Below, piece after piece: positions 1 through 5,969 of a stretch of DNA of 7,815 nucleotides. Location of the stretch: the NCBI GenBank assembly GCA_012522875.1, contig JAAYJP010000234.1, forward strand, positions 1 to 7,815. The letters are read 5' to 3'. The DNA comes from Clostridiales bacterium (lineage in GTDB: Bacteria > Bacillota > Clostridia > Christensenellales > Aristaeellaceae). How positions within the stretch are numbered: position 1 is the first letter of the stretch; every line of letters begins with the position of its first letter. Under the pieces are notes generated by a model. The model saw nothing but the letters and a program-made list of their open reading frames with translations, did no database searches and was not told the origin of the DNA. The position numbers were made by a program, and so were the translations under genes.

Positions 1-15
1 CAAGGAGGAAAGAGC

Positions 16-609
16 ATGACACCGTCCATCAGCCCATGGATTATCTTCCTGGCTTCCATTATCACCAGCAACATGATCCTGGCCAATTTCCTTGGCATGT
101 GCTCCTACCTCTCCGTATCCACAGAATACAAGACCGCCAACGGCCTGGGCATGGCGGTAACGATGGTGCTGGTTATAACCTCCGCCATCAACTGGCTGGT
201 ATACACCTATGTGATTATCCCGCTGGATCTGGTTTATCTGCAGTACATCATCTTTATCATGGTCATCGCGGCGCTGGTGCAGATCCTGGAGATGGGCATG
301 GACCGGTTTTTGCCGGATCTGCACGCCAAACTGGGCATCTTCCTGCCGCTGATCACGGTCAACTGCGCCATCCTGGGCGCCACCCTTTTCCAGGTGATCC
401 GCCACTATGGTTTCATCCAGGCCGTACTGTTTGGCCTGGGTTCAGGCCTTGGATGGTGGCTGGCGATCGATATGCTGGCTGCCATGCGGGAGAAGCTGGC
501 CAAGGCGAAACTGCCTCCCGGGATGTCAGGGCCCGCAATTGCCTTTATCATCACGGGCGTAGTCGCCATGGCGTTCATTGGCTTTTCGGGCATCTTTGTC
601 ATCCAGTAA
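16..609 (+). CDS. nqrE: Na+-translocating NADH:quinone reductase subunit E (NqrE)
   Basis: This is an integral membrane subunit of the sodium-pumping NADH:quinone oxidoreductase. It pairs with NqrD in the membrane and helps hold an iron centre between the two proteins. At 197 residues it matches the usual length of about 198. It is hydrophobic throughout, with about six membrane segments. Family signatures are visible: NFLGMC with Cys29, VIAALVQILEM at about 83-93, and LGIFLPLITVNCAILG with Cys117. Cys29 and Cys117 match the conserved membrane cysteines that ligate the NqrD/E cluster. GSGLGWWLAI and PPG near the C-terminus fit NqrE better than RnfA, and the next gene is nqrF, which RNF complexes lack. 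The start follows AAGGAGG at 2-8. The stop lies 12 bases before nqrF. The nqrA-D genes are expected upstream, outside the window. Confidence 0.95.
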   Translation: MTPSISPWIIFLASIITSNMILANFLGMCSYLSVSTEYKTANGLGMAVTMVLVITSAINWLVYTYVIIPLDLVYLQYIIFIMVIAALVQILEMGMDRFLPDLHAKLGIFLPLITVNCAILGATLFQVIRHYGFIQAVLFGLGSGLGWWLAIDMLAAMREKLAKAKLPPGMSGPAIAFIITGVVAMAFIGFSGIFVIQ

Positions 610-621
610 GGGGAGGGGTAT

Positions 622-1734
622 ATGGATTTTTTGATTGTGGCAAGGACTGTGATCTCCCTGGCGCTGGTCTCAGGCGCCCTTGCCGTTATTGTCTCTGTCG
701 CCGACAAAGTGCTCAACAACTATGGTGAATGCAAGCTGGATATCAACGACGGGCAAAAGCAGCTCACCGTTGAGGGGGGGTCGTCCCTGCTTTCCACGCT
801 GGCGGGGCAGAAGATTTTTATTCCCTCCGCCTGCGGGGGCAAAGCCACCTGCGGGCTGTGCAAGGTGCAGGTGCTCTCGGGCACCGGTGCGGGCCAGGTG
901 CTGCCCACGGAGGAACCCTACCTGACAGAAAAGGAAAAGGCGGACAGCTATCGCCTCTCCTGCCAGATCAAGGTCAAGAGCGACATGCGGCTTCGCATTC
1001 CCGAGGAGCTGTTCAACATCCGCGAGTTCATCTGTGAGCTGGTGGAGATAGAGGACATGACCTATGACATCAAGCGGCTGCGGCTGAAGCTGCCCAAGGG
1101 GGATGAGATCAACTTCAAGGCTGGGCAGTTTGTGCAGTTGTATACCAAGCCCTATGGCAAGGTTAAGGAAGAGGTTTTCCGCGCTTACTCCATTTCCTCC
1201 AAGGCGTCGGAAAAGGACCATCTTGAGCTTCTTATCCGCCTGGTGCCCGATGGGATCTGCACCACCTGGGTGCATACAGCGCTGAAGGAGGGGGAACAGG
1301 TGCGCGTCTCGGGACCTTATGGCGACTTCTTTCTCAGGGGTGACTGTGAGGAACTGATCATGGTGGCCGGCGGTTCAGGCCTGGCACCCATCAGGAGCCT
1401 TGTGTATGATGTGATTGAGAAAGGCCTGCCCCACAAGATGCGCTTCTTCTTTGGCGCCAATACGGTAAAGGACCTCTATTACCTTGAGGAGTTCACCCGG
1501 ATTGAAAAGGACCATCCCCAGTTCAGCTTCATCCCCTGCGTGGCCAAGCCGGAGCCTGAGGCCAACTGGCAGGGGGAGAGCGGCTTTGTCACGGTGGCGC
1601 TGGAAAACCAGGTGGACACGGGAGAGGCGAAGGAGGCTTATCTCTGCGGCAGCCCCGGGATGCTGAATGCCTGCATCAAAATATTGAAGAGCAAAGGATT
1701 CAAGGACAACACCATCTTCTATGACGAGTTTTAA
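622..1734 (+). CDS. nqrF: Na+-translocating NADH:quinone reductase subunit F (NqrF)
   Basis: This is the NADH-oxidising subunit of NQR. It passes electrons from NADH to FAD, then to a 2Fe-2S cluster and on into the membrane subunits. An N-terminal membrane helix (about 4-27) anchors it. A ferredoxin domain (about 36-126) carries Cys71, Cys77, Cys80 and Cys114 in the CGGKATCGLC...C pattern. A flavin domain follows with KAGQF at 166-170 and RAYS at 187-190, then an NAD-binding domain with GGSGLAP at 250-256, CGSPGM at 342-347 and a C-terminal YDEF. At 370 residues it is shorter than proteobacterial NqrF (about 405-410). The Cys114 to RAYS distance is about 26 residues shorter than I recall for Vibrio, so an insertion in the flavin domain seems absent. 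A GGGGAGGGG ribosome binding site lies just upstream (610-618), and the next gene's binding site overlaps this stop. Confidence 0.95.
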   Translation: MDFLIVARTVISLALVSGALAVIVSVADKVLNNYGECKLDINDGQKQLTVEGGSSLLSTLAGQKIFIPSACGGKATCGLCKVQVLSGTGAGQVLPTEEPYLTEKEKADSYRLSCQIKVKSDMRLRIPEELFNIREFICELVEIEDMTYDIKRLRLKLPKGDEINFKAGQFVQLYTKPYGKVKEEVFRAYSISSKASEKDHLELLIRLVPDGICTTWVHTALKEGEQVRVSGPYGDFFLRGDCEELIMVAGGSGLAPIRSLVYDVIEKGLPHKMRFFFGANTVKDLYYLEEFTRIEKDHPQFSFIPCVAKPEPEANWQGESGFVTVALENQVDTGEAKEAYLCGSPGMLNACIKILKSKGFKDNTIFYDEF

Positions 1735-1743
1735 GGAGGGCCC

Positions 1744-2223
1744 ATGAAAGAGAACCCGAGGGATGCCCTGCTGCGCGTTGATATGGAGGCGGGCCGGCTT
1801 ATCAAGGACGGCTTTTTGGGGGAGGACCACCGCCCCCTGTCCGACATCATCTCACAGGACCTGGACACCCTGGCGGGCCTTCAGGTGAGCCATGTGGAAT
1901 TGGGGCGCGCCATGCGCCGATTGACCCGCAAGGGGATGGCTGCCATTGGCGAAACGGTGGATGCCGGGGACTATCTGGTGAAAACAGAGGAGTATATGGG
2001 CTGGCTGGGCTGCCCCTTCAAGGATGCGCGCCGCGCTGCCAAACGAAACACCCTCGTTAGGGACAAGGCGACCAACAAGGAAATGCGCTGGTCGGACCTG
2101 ACCATCCACCTGATTGAAGAACACGCCTTCTTTCAGGGCAAAGGCTCTGCTTTCCGCCTGGAGCCGGAAGCGCTCGCTGCCTTTTTGGGCCTGCCTGGGG
2201 CGCTTGTTCCGCAAGACGAATAA
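1744..2223 (+). CDS. Conserved-looking protein of unknown function, last gene of the nqr operon
   Basis: I do not recognise this 159-residue protein. It is soluble-looking, with no signal peptide and no membrane helix. Its N-terminal half is charged and helical. The segment at about 76-141 looks like a constrained core: DYLVKTEEYMGWLGCPF with the only cysteine (Cys90), a basic stretch RRAAKR (96-101), then WSDLTIHLIEEHAFF with His122, Glu125, Glu126 and His127, and GSAFRLEP (134-141). The paired histidines and acids could bind a metal or cofactor; that is inference only. AAGGAGGG at 1733-1740 overlaps the nqrF stop codon, so the gene is almost certainly co-transcribed and probably translationally coupled with nqrF. 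It is neither NqrM (a small cysteine-rich membrane protein) nor the flavin transferase ApbE, the accessory genes often found at this position. Confidence 0.85.
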   Translation: MKENPRDALLRVDMEAGRLIKDGFLGEDHRPLSDIISQDLDTLAGLQVSHVELGRAMRRLTRKGMAAIGETVDAGDYLVKTEEYMGWLGCPFKDARRAAKRNTLVRDKATNKEMRWSDLTIHLIEEHAFFQGKGSAFRLEPEALAAFLGLPGALVPQDE

Positions 2224-2227
2224 CACG

Positions 2228-2256
2228 CAAGGGCTTGCCTCCCCGGCAAGCCCTTG
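2228..2256 (+). terminator. Perfect 12-bp hairpin after the nqr operon, without a T tract
   Basis: CAAGGGCTTGCC (2228-2239) is exactly complementary to GGCAAGCCCTTG (2245-2256), with a five-base loop. The hairpin starts four bases after the stop of the 159-residue gene. The bases that follow (TCGATCGTTG) are not a U-rich run, so it is not a textbook intrinsic terminator. It may terminate weakly, stabilise the 3' end of the nqr mRNA, or leave some read-through into the next gene. Confidence 0.6.
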
Positions 2257-2263
2257 TCGATCG

Positions 2264-2292
2264 TTGACAGGCTTCTATGGGCGGGGTAAAAT
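2264..2292 (+). promoter_or_regulatory. Sigma-70-type promoter of the SH3-repeat gene
   Basis: The -35 box TTGACA (2264-2269) is perfect and lies 17 bases from the -10 box TAAAAT (2287-2292), which matches five of six consensus bases. Transcription should begin near 2299, leaving a leader of about 45 bases with AAGGAGGTG at 2331-2339 before the ATG at 2344. The promoter begins eight bases after the preceding hairpin, so this gene has its own transcription start. Confidence 0.8.
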
Positions 2293-2343
2293 GATTTACA
2301 TAAACATTGCTAAAATGTTAAGCTTTTGTGAAGGAGGTGCCCC

Positions 2344-3297
2344 ATGACGCATATGAAATGTTGTTTTGCACTGGCACTGGCCATGACGCTAGTGCTGAGT
2401 TTGTCCATGGGCCTGGCCGAATCCCCGGCTGGTGAGGGAACTGATGAGCTCGTATCGTATGAGGAGGAAGGGAGCCCGGAGGATGACTTTATTCCCGAGG
2501 ATATGCTGGTGGACGAAGAGGACAGCCCCCTGGTGATGGAAACGCTGCCGCCGGCCGTTTTGGTGGAGACGCCCGATCCAGACGCAAACCCCACCTCCAC
2601 ACCGGACCCCACGCCCATGCCCACCCTGCCGGTGACGCAAGACAAAGATATGCCCGCGCCCAACGCCCAGGCGAAGGCCGAGGGCATTGTGACCCTGCCT
2701 GAGGGCATCGCCATGTTTGAAATGCCCTCCACCGAGTCCTCCATCCTGGCGCAGCTGGATTCCGGCGCACTGATTACCGTAAAAGCCCTGGGGCTCAGCT
2801 GGACCAAGGTTGACAGCGCCGGCCGGGAAGGCTATGTGCCCACCTATGCGCTAAGCTTTGCCTACGGCTCGCCCCAGCCTGGCCTGGCTGTGGTGACCGC
2901 CCCCGGCGGCAAACTCACTTTGCGCCAGGAGATGACTACCAAGTCAAAGGCTCTGGGCACAGTTCCCAGCGGGCGGGCGGTGGTGCTTCTGGCAAAGGGA
3001 AAAACCTTTTCCCTGGTGCGCTTTGAAGGGAAGGAAGGCTATGTCCTCACCGCCCATCTGGCCGAGGAAACCGCGGACCGGAACCTGGGCATGCTGACGG
3101 AAGTGGTGCCGGCTGAGGGCAGGACAACTGCCAATGTGCGCCTGCGGGCTGAGCCGGACCGACAGGCCCCCACCTATACCACCGTAAAAAACGGCAGATC
3201 CGTGGTGGTGAAGGAAACCGGCGATGGCTGGTCTGCCATCGAGTTTGAAGGTTACCATGGCTACATGATGTCCGAATACCTGAAGCGCTGGGAGTAA
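2344..3297 (+). CDS. Secreted protein with three bacterial SH3-like repeats
   Basis: This 317-residue protein is exported and probably acts at the cell wall. The N-terminus has a signal peptide: Lys5, a hydrophobic run at about 7-24, and a likely signal peptidase I site after Ala25 (GLA/ES). There is no lipobox. Residues 26-110 form a low-complexity linker, acidic at about 31-60 and rich in Pro, Thr and Asp at about 75-99. Three SH3b-like modules follow at about 113-173, 176-240 and 246-315. Each has the pattern of a 'lrxxp' strand, a variable turn and a W/F-x-x-V/I...G-Y-V/M ending (for example EGYVPTYAL, EGYVLTAHL, HGYMMSEYL). Such modules commonly bind peptidoglycan. No catalytic domain is attached, so an adaptor, sensor or scaffold role is inferred. 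The start at 2344 suits AAGGAGGTG; the next ATG (2353) lies too far from it. Confidence 0.88.
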   Translation: MTHMKCCFALALAMTLVLSLSMGLAESPAGEGTDELVSYEEEGSPEDDFIPEDMLVDEEDSPLVMETLPPAVLVETPDPDANPTSTPDPTPMPTLPVTQDKDMPAPNAQAKAEGIVTLPEGIAMFEMPSTESSILAQLDSGALITVKALGLSWTKVDSAGREGYVPTYALSFAYGSPQPGLAVVTAPGGKLTLRQEMTTKSKALGTVPSGRAVVLLAKGKTFSLVRFEGKEGYVLTAHLAEETADRNLGMLTEVVPAEGRTTANVRLRAEPDRQAPTYTTVKNGRSVVVKETGDGWSAIEFEGYHGYMMSEYLKRWE

Positions 3298-3321
3298 TTT
3301 CCGCTTTATCAGCGCATTTTG

Positions 3322-3355
3322 GTCCGGGGGCATTCCGTGCGGGAGGCCCCCGGAC
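3322..3355 (+). other. GC-rich stem-loop downstream of the SH3-repeat gene
   Basis: GTCCGGGGGC (3322-3331) pairs perfectly with GCCCCCGGAC (3346-3355). A 14-base loop can add about three further inner pairs. No T tract follows on either strand, so on its own it is not a canonical terminator. It begins 24 bases after the stop codon and may protect the mRNA 3' end or work together with the terminator just downstream. Confidence 0.55.
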
Positions 3356-3363
3356 AGTACCGG

Positions 3364-3390
3364 AAAGGTGTCTTAGGGCACTTTTTATTT
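3364..3390 (+). terminator. Intrinsic terminator of the SH3-repeat gene
   Basis: AAAGGTGTC (3364-3372) can pair with GGCACTTTT (3377-3385) around a four-base TTAG loop. The stem is nine pairs, including two G-T wobbles, and is followed by TATTT (3386-3390) to complete a T-rich run. This is a reasonable rho-independent terminator about 70 bases after the stop codon. Confidence 0.6.
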
Positions 3391-3557
3391 TCACGTTTAG
3401 GGAATGGGAAAACACCCTGATGGGACGCGGATTTTTATTTGCTCCGCCACGCTGAATGAGGCCAGCCGCTGCCTGCGCCAAGGGAAAGAAACAGCATGCA
3501 GGGAAAAAGGCCGTCTCATCAAAGCGTTTTTAATTGAGATCAGTATCAGGAGGGATT
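3391..3557. other. Intergenic stretch before the EamA gene, no clear content
   Basis: These 167 bases lie between the terminator and the transporter gene. I see no convincing coding sequence or RNA structure. The transporter should need its own promoter because a terminator precedes it, but I found no good -35/-10 pair. TTTAAT at 3529-3534 could be a -10 box, but it lacks a matching -35 and lies close to the gene start. CAGGAGGG at 3547-3554 is the ribosome binding site of the next gene. Confidence 0.5.
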
Positions 3558-4442
3558 ATGACCGACCACCGCAAGGGCGTTCTCATGCTGCTGGCCACTT
3601 CGCTCATCTGGGGGGCTGGGTTTGTGGCGGCGGAGTACGCCCTATTGTCCGGCCTCAAGCCCCACACCATCATGGCGCTCAGGTTCACCATTGGTGCGCT
3701 GGCAATTGGCGCCATCTACCACAAGCGCCTGCGCGGGGCCGGGTTGGGCGTGGCCAGGCGCGGTCTGTCCGCGGGGGTGCTGTTGTTTTTTGCCTTTTAC
3801 ACCCAGATACTGGGGCAGGAGTTGATCTCGGTGGCCGCTACCGCCTTTTTGACATCCACCAACGTGGTGATGATCCCCTTTATCCTCTGGGCGCTGGAGC
3901 GCAGGCGCCCGGCGGGGCGTGTATTCCTGCTCAGCGCCCTGACGCTTACCGGTGTGGCTTTCTTAAGCTTCAGCGGCGGAGGTGGCATGGGCTTTGGCCT
4001 GGGGGAACTCCTCGTGTTATTGTGCGCGCTGCTGTTCGCCGGGCATATCGTGTTTTTGGGGCGCTATTGCCTGCTTGATGACCCCGCCAGGATCACATTC
4101 TGGCAGCTGGCGGGGGCCGCGGCCACAGCGCTTCTGGTACTTTTTTTCCGGGGAGAGGCAGCCACACCGGCCCAATGGGGCCACGGTATCTGGCCGGCTG
4201 TTTACCTGGGCTTTTTCTCCACCTGCCTGTGTTACTACCTGCAAACTGCAGGCCAGCGCTATGTGCCGCCCGCCCAGGCGGGCATCATCATGTCCATGGA
4301 GGCAGTATTTGGCACGGTGTTTTCCTTGCTCCTGGGGCTTGAAATCATGCGCCCTGGAATGGCCATGGGCGGTGGGCTCATCATCCTGTCATTGGTGCTT
4401 ATGGAAAGGGGGGCGGGCAAGCGGGCCATTCCCATCAAATGA
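3558..4442 (+). CDS. EamA/DMT-family transporter (ten membrane helices)
   Basis: This is a drug/metabolite transporter superfamily protein of 294 residues, made of two tandem EamA repeats of about five helices each, the usual size and architecture. The first repeat opens with LMLLATSLIWGAGFVAAE and contains an ALRFTIGALAI segment typical of the family. The second runs from about residue 152 (GELLVLLCALLFAGHIVFLG) and carries the hallmark MEAVFGTVFS at 247-256, with Glu248. Members move amino acids, metabolites or drugs out of, or sometimes into, the cell; the substrate cannot be read from sequence. I chose the ATG at 3558 because CAGGAGGG (3547-3554) sits three bases upstream. A longer reading from TTG at 3534 would place that binding site inside the gene. 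The gene appears to stand alone. Confidence 0.92.
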   Translation: MTDHRKGVLMLLATSLIWGAGFVAAEYALLSGLKPHTIMALRFTIGALAIGAIYHKRLRGAGLGVARRGLSAGVLLFFAFYTQILGQELISVAATAFLTSTNVVMIPFILWALERRRPAGRVFLLSALTLTGVAFLSFSGGGGMGFGLGELLVLLCALLFAGHIVFLGRYCLLDDPARITFWQLAGAAATALLVLFFRGEAATPAQWGHGIWPAVYLGFFSTCLCYYLQTAGQRYVPPAQAGIIMSMEAVFGTVFSLLLGLEIMRPGMAMGGGLIILSLVLMERGAGKRAIPIK

Positions 4443-4458
4443 TGCTGCCCGTTTTTTT
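4414..4458 (+). terminator. Intrinsic terminator overlapping the end of the EamA gene
   Basis: CGGGCA (4414-4419) plus GC (4421-4422) can pair with GCTGCCCG (4444-4451) with one bulged A. An inner GGG/CCC pairing (4423-4425 with 4431-4433) or an alternative CATCA/TGATG hairpin (4433-4444) is possible. Seven T residues (4452-4458) follow directly. The upstream arm lies inside the coding sequence, before the stop at 4440-4442. Confidence 0.55.
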
Positions 4459-4488
4459 CGGGGGGCAGGCATATCCATCTGCAGATTA

Positions 4489-4497
4489 TGTTATAAT
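4489..4497 (+). promoter_or_regulatory. Extended -10 promoter upstream of the GGDEF gene
   Basis: TGTTATAAT (4489-4497) is a perfect extended -10 element: TG, one base, then the consensus TATAAT. No good -35 box lies 16-18 bases upstream, which is normal for extended -10 promoters. Transcription should start near 4504 and first reach AGGAGG (4518-4523) and a short ORF, then the GGDEF gene. Confidence 0.7.
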
Positions 4498-4525
4498 GGC
4501 TTTGGATGAAGAATAACAGGAGGCA

Positions 4526-4633
4526 ATGAAAAGGCTGGACATGACCGACTCCCAAAAAATTCTTTCCTGTGCGCGGGAAAAACCTTCCGCGGCGTCCATT
4601 TATCACCGGGGTTTTCGGGAGGATTCGCTGTGA
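4526..4633 (+). CDS. Possible 35-residue leader peptide overlapping the GGDEF gene
   Basis: A short ORF begins MKRLDMTDSQ and ends REDSL. It has 35 codons and a TGA stop at 4631-4633. The GTG start of the diguanylate cyclase is at 4630-4632, so stop and start overlap as GTGA, a typical arrangement for termination-reinitiation. AGGAGG at 4518-4523 is strong but only two bases from the ATG, which is short. The next in-frame ATG at 4541 is too far away. The peptide is basic and polar, with no membrane helix and no family I recognise. It may be a regulatory leader whose translation matters more than its product, or it may be untranslated leader RNA. Confidence 0.4.
   Translation: MKRLDMTDSQKILSCAREKPSAASIYHRGFREDSL
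4549..4621 (+). promoter_or_regulatory. Possible leader RNA fold hiding the GGDEF ribosome binding site
   Basis: CTCCCAAAA (4549-4557), inside the short ORF, can pair with TTTT (4612-4615) and GGGAG (4617-4621), leaving C4616 bulged. The second arm covers most of CGGGAGGA (4616-4623), the binding site for the GTG at 4630. Between the arms a second hairpin is possible: CGCGGGA (4572-4578) with TTCCGCG (4585-4591), including one G-T pair. A ribosome translating the short ORF would open both. The pairing is seen by eye only and was not energy-checked. Confidence 0.4.
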
Positions 4634-5796
4634 CGGTTGTGGGCGGCGCCGCGGCGCTTACATACAATGCTGGTATCGGCATCTTTTCATGCGCGATAAC
4701 ATTGGTCATCTGGTACTTCTACAAGCGCAATTTCGCTGACACCCACGATATCGGCATGCTGCGCCGGATTGAAGCGTCCCTGCTTGTGGTGCTGTTGAGT
4801 GATATTGGCATGTGGCTGCTGGACGGCCGGGCCGGCGGACTTATCCGGGTGATGCTGTATGTTATCAACATCATCAATTTCCTGATGGCCATTGTGGTTG
4901 CCATTCAGTGGCTTGAGTATGCATGGTTCCGTATCTATCGCCGGGAGATGCCGGGAATCAGGAAGATGGTTCCTGCGCTGATCCCGTTTGGACTGACAGC
5001 CGTGTTCATCCTTTCTTCCCCCTGGACGGGCTGGAGCTTCTACCTGGATGATGCCAATGTCTATCACCGGGGGGAATTTGCCATCCTCCAGTACCTTGTT
5101 CTCCTGGCCTATCTCCTCGGCGCTTCGGTCATGGCACTGATCCAGCGAAAAAAGGAAGCTGCGAGGGACCGCCGGGCCGAGCTGCTTACCATCGCTTTCT
5201 TCACGGCGCCTCCCCTTATGGGAGGCCTGGTGCAGACAGCTTTCTATGGCTTGAACCTCATTTGGCCTTGTGCTGTGATCTCAAGCCTCCTGGTGCTTCT
5301 CAACAAGGCCGGGGAGGCCATCTCCCAGGATACCATCACCGGGCTCAACAACCGCCGCAACCTGGAGAAGCATCTGCGCCAGTATGATGAAAACCAGGAC
5401 CGCCCCGTTACGCTGATGATGCTGGATATCGACGCCTTTAAGCGCATCAATGACCAGCATGGCCACAGCGCGGGGGACCAGGCCATCATGGAAGCGGCGC
5501 AGGTTCTCAAGAAGGTGTTTGGCGGCAGCAGCGCGTTTCTCTCGCGTTTTGGAGGAGACGAGTTCGTGGTGGTGATACCGGGAGCTGATGAGGGCAAAGC
5601 ACAGGCCGCCATCACGCGCATCCACGCCAGCTTTGAGGCATTAAGCGCCGAACACAGCTTTCCGTTCCAGCTGTCTGTCAGCGCCGGTTACGCGATGTCC
5701 GAAAAAACCGGGGCCACCCGCACAGCGGAGTTGCTGAAAACGGCGGATAAACGCATGTATGAGGCAAAGGCACGGGCCGGCAAAAAGGCGGAGTGA
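4630..5796 (+). CDS. Membrane-anchored diguanylate cyclase (GGDEF domain)
   Basis: This 388-residue enzyme is predicted to join two GTP molecules into the second messenger c-di-GMP at the inner face of the membrane. The N-terminal half has about seven hydrophobic segments (roughly 12-32, 47-64, 72-100, 114-130, 150-171, 183-205, 210-224), probably a membrane sensor region that I cannot assign to a named family. The GGDEF domain spans about 231-386: DTITGLNNRR (234-243), the metal- and substrate-binding LDIDAFKRINDQHGH (265-279), the intact active site RFGGDEF (306-312), and ADKRMYEAKARAG near the end. The RxxD inhibitory site expected at 299-302 reads GSSA, so product inhibition through it is unlikely. 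The GTG start has CGGGAGGA (4616-4623) six bases upstream and overlaps the stop of a short leader ORF. Confidence 0.92.
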   Translation: MTVVGGAAALTYNAGIGIFSCAITLVIWYFYKRNFADTHDIGMLRRIEASLLVVLLSDIGMWLLDGRAGGLIRVMLYVINIINFLMAIVVAIQWLEYAWFRIYRREMPGIRKMVPALIPFGLTAVFILSSPWTGWSFYLDDANVYHRGEFAILQYLVLLAYLLGASVMALIQRKKEAARDRRAELLTIAFFTAPPLMGGLVQTAFYGLNLIWPCAVISSLLVLLNKAGEAISQDTITGLNNRRNLEKHLRQYDENQDRPVTLMMLDIDAFKRINDQHGHSAGDQAIMEAAQVLKKVFGGSSAFLSRFGGDEFVVVIPGADEGKAQAAITRIHASFEALSAEHSFPFQLSVSAGYAMSEKTGATRTAELLKTADKRMYEAKARAGKKAE

Positions 5797-5969
5797 ATAT
5801 ATTGCCGCAGGACAACAGTGTGCTCGGGCCATGTCCGTCATCCGGCATACTTCTGTTCATGCAAATATGGGAAATTCTCCGGCAGCCCCGTAACCCGAAT
5901 AAAACAGAAGAACCGCAGGGCATTTTGCTGAACTCCGGCTTGTGGGAACAGGCTCGGACGAAGATCGTT
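5797..5969. other. Spacer between the convergent GGDEF and MATE genes
   Basis: These 173 bases separate two genes that point toward each other. I see no strong hairpin with a T tract for either strand, only weak matches such as GGACA (5812-5816) with TGTCC (5834-5838). A reading on the plus strand from GTG 5793 lacks a spaced ribosome binding site and runs into the 3' end of the MATE gene, so I do not call it a gene. Confidence 0.5.

Noticed and set aside
16..609. RnfA as the identity of the first gene.
   Set aside because: The protein has the NqrE-type sequence pattern and is followed directly by nqrF with a 2Fe-2S/FAD/NAD layout, which RNF complexes lack.
2295..2316. A second promoter formed by TTTACA and TAAAAT before the SH3 gene.
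   Set aside because: The spacing is only 10 bases, and a much better TTGACA-17-TAAAAT promoter lies just upstream.
2310..2807. Serine-rich minus-strand readings across the SH3 gene.
   Set aside because: They mirror the acidic and proline-rich linker of the real gene and have no start signal or recognisable family.
3534..3557. An upstream TTG start that would lengthen the EamA transporter by eight residues.
   Set aside because: CAGGAGGG at 3547-3554 is correctly placed for the ATG at 3558 and would lie inside the longer version. The added residues do not look like the family N-terminus.
3404..4078. A 224-residue plus-strand reading starting before and running through the EamA gene in another frame.
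   Set aside because: It overlaps a clear transporter gene, is rich in Arg, Gly and His as expected for an off-frame reading of GC-rich DNA, and has no good ribosome binding site.
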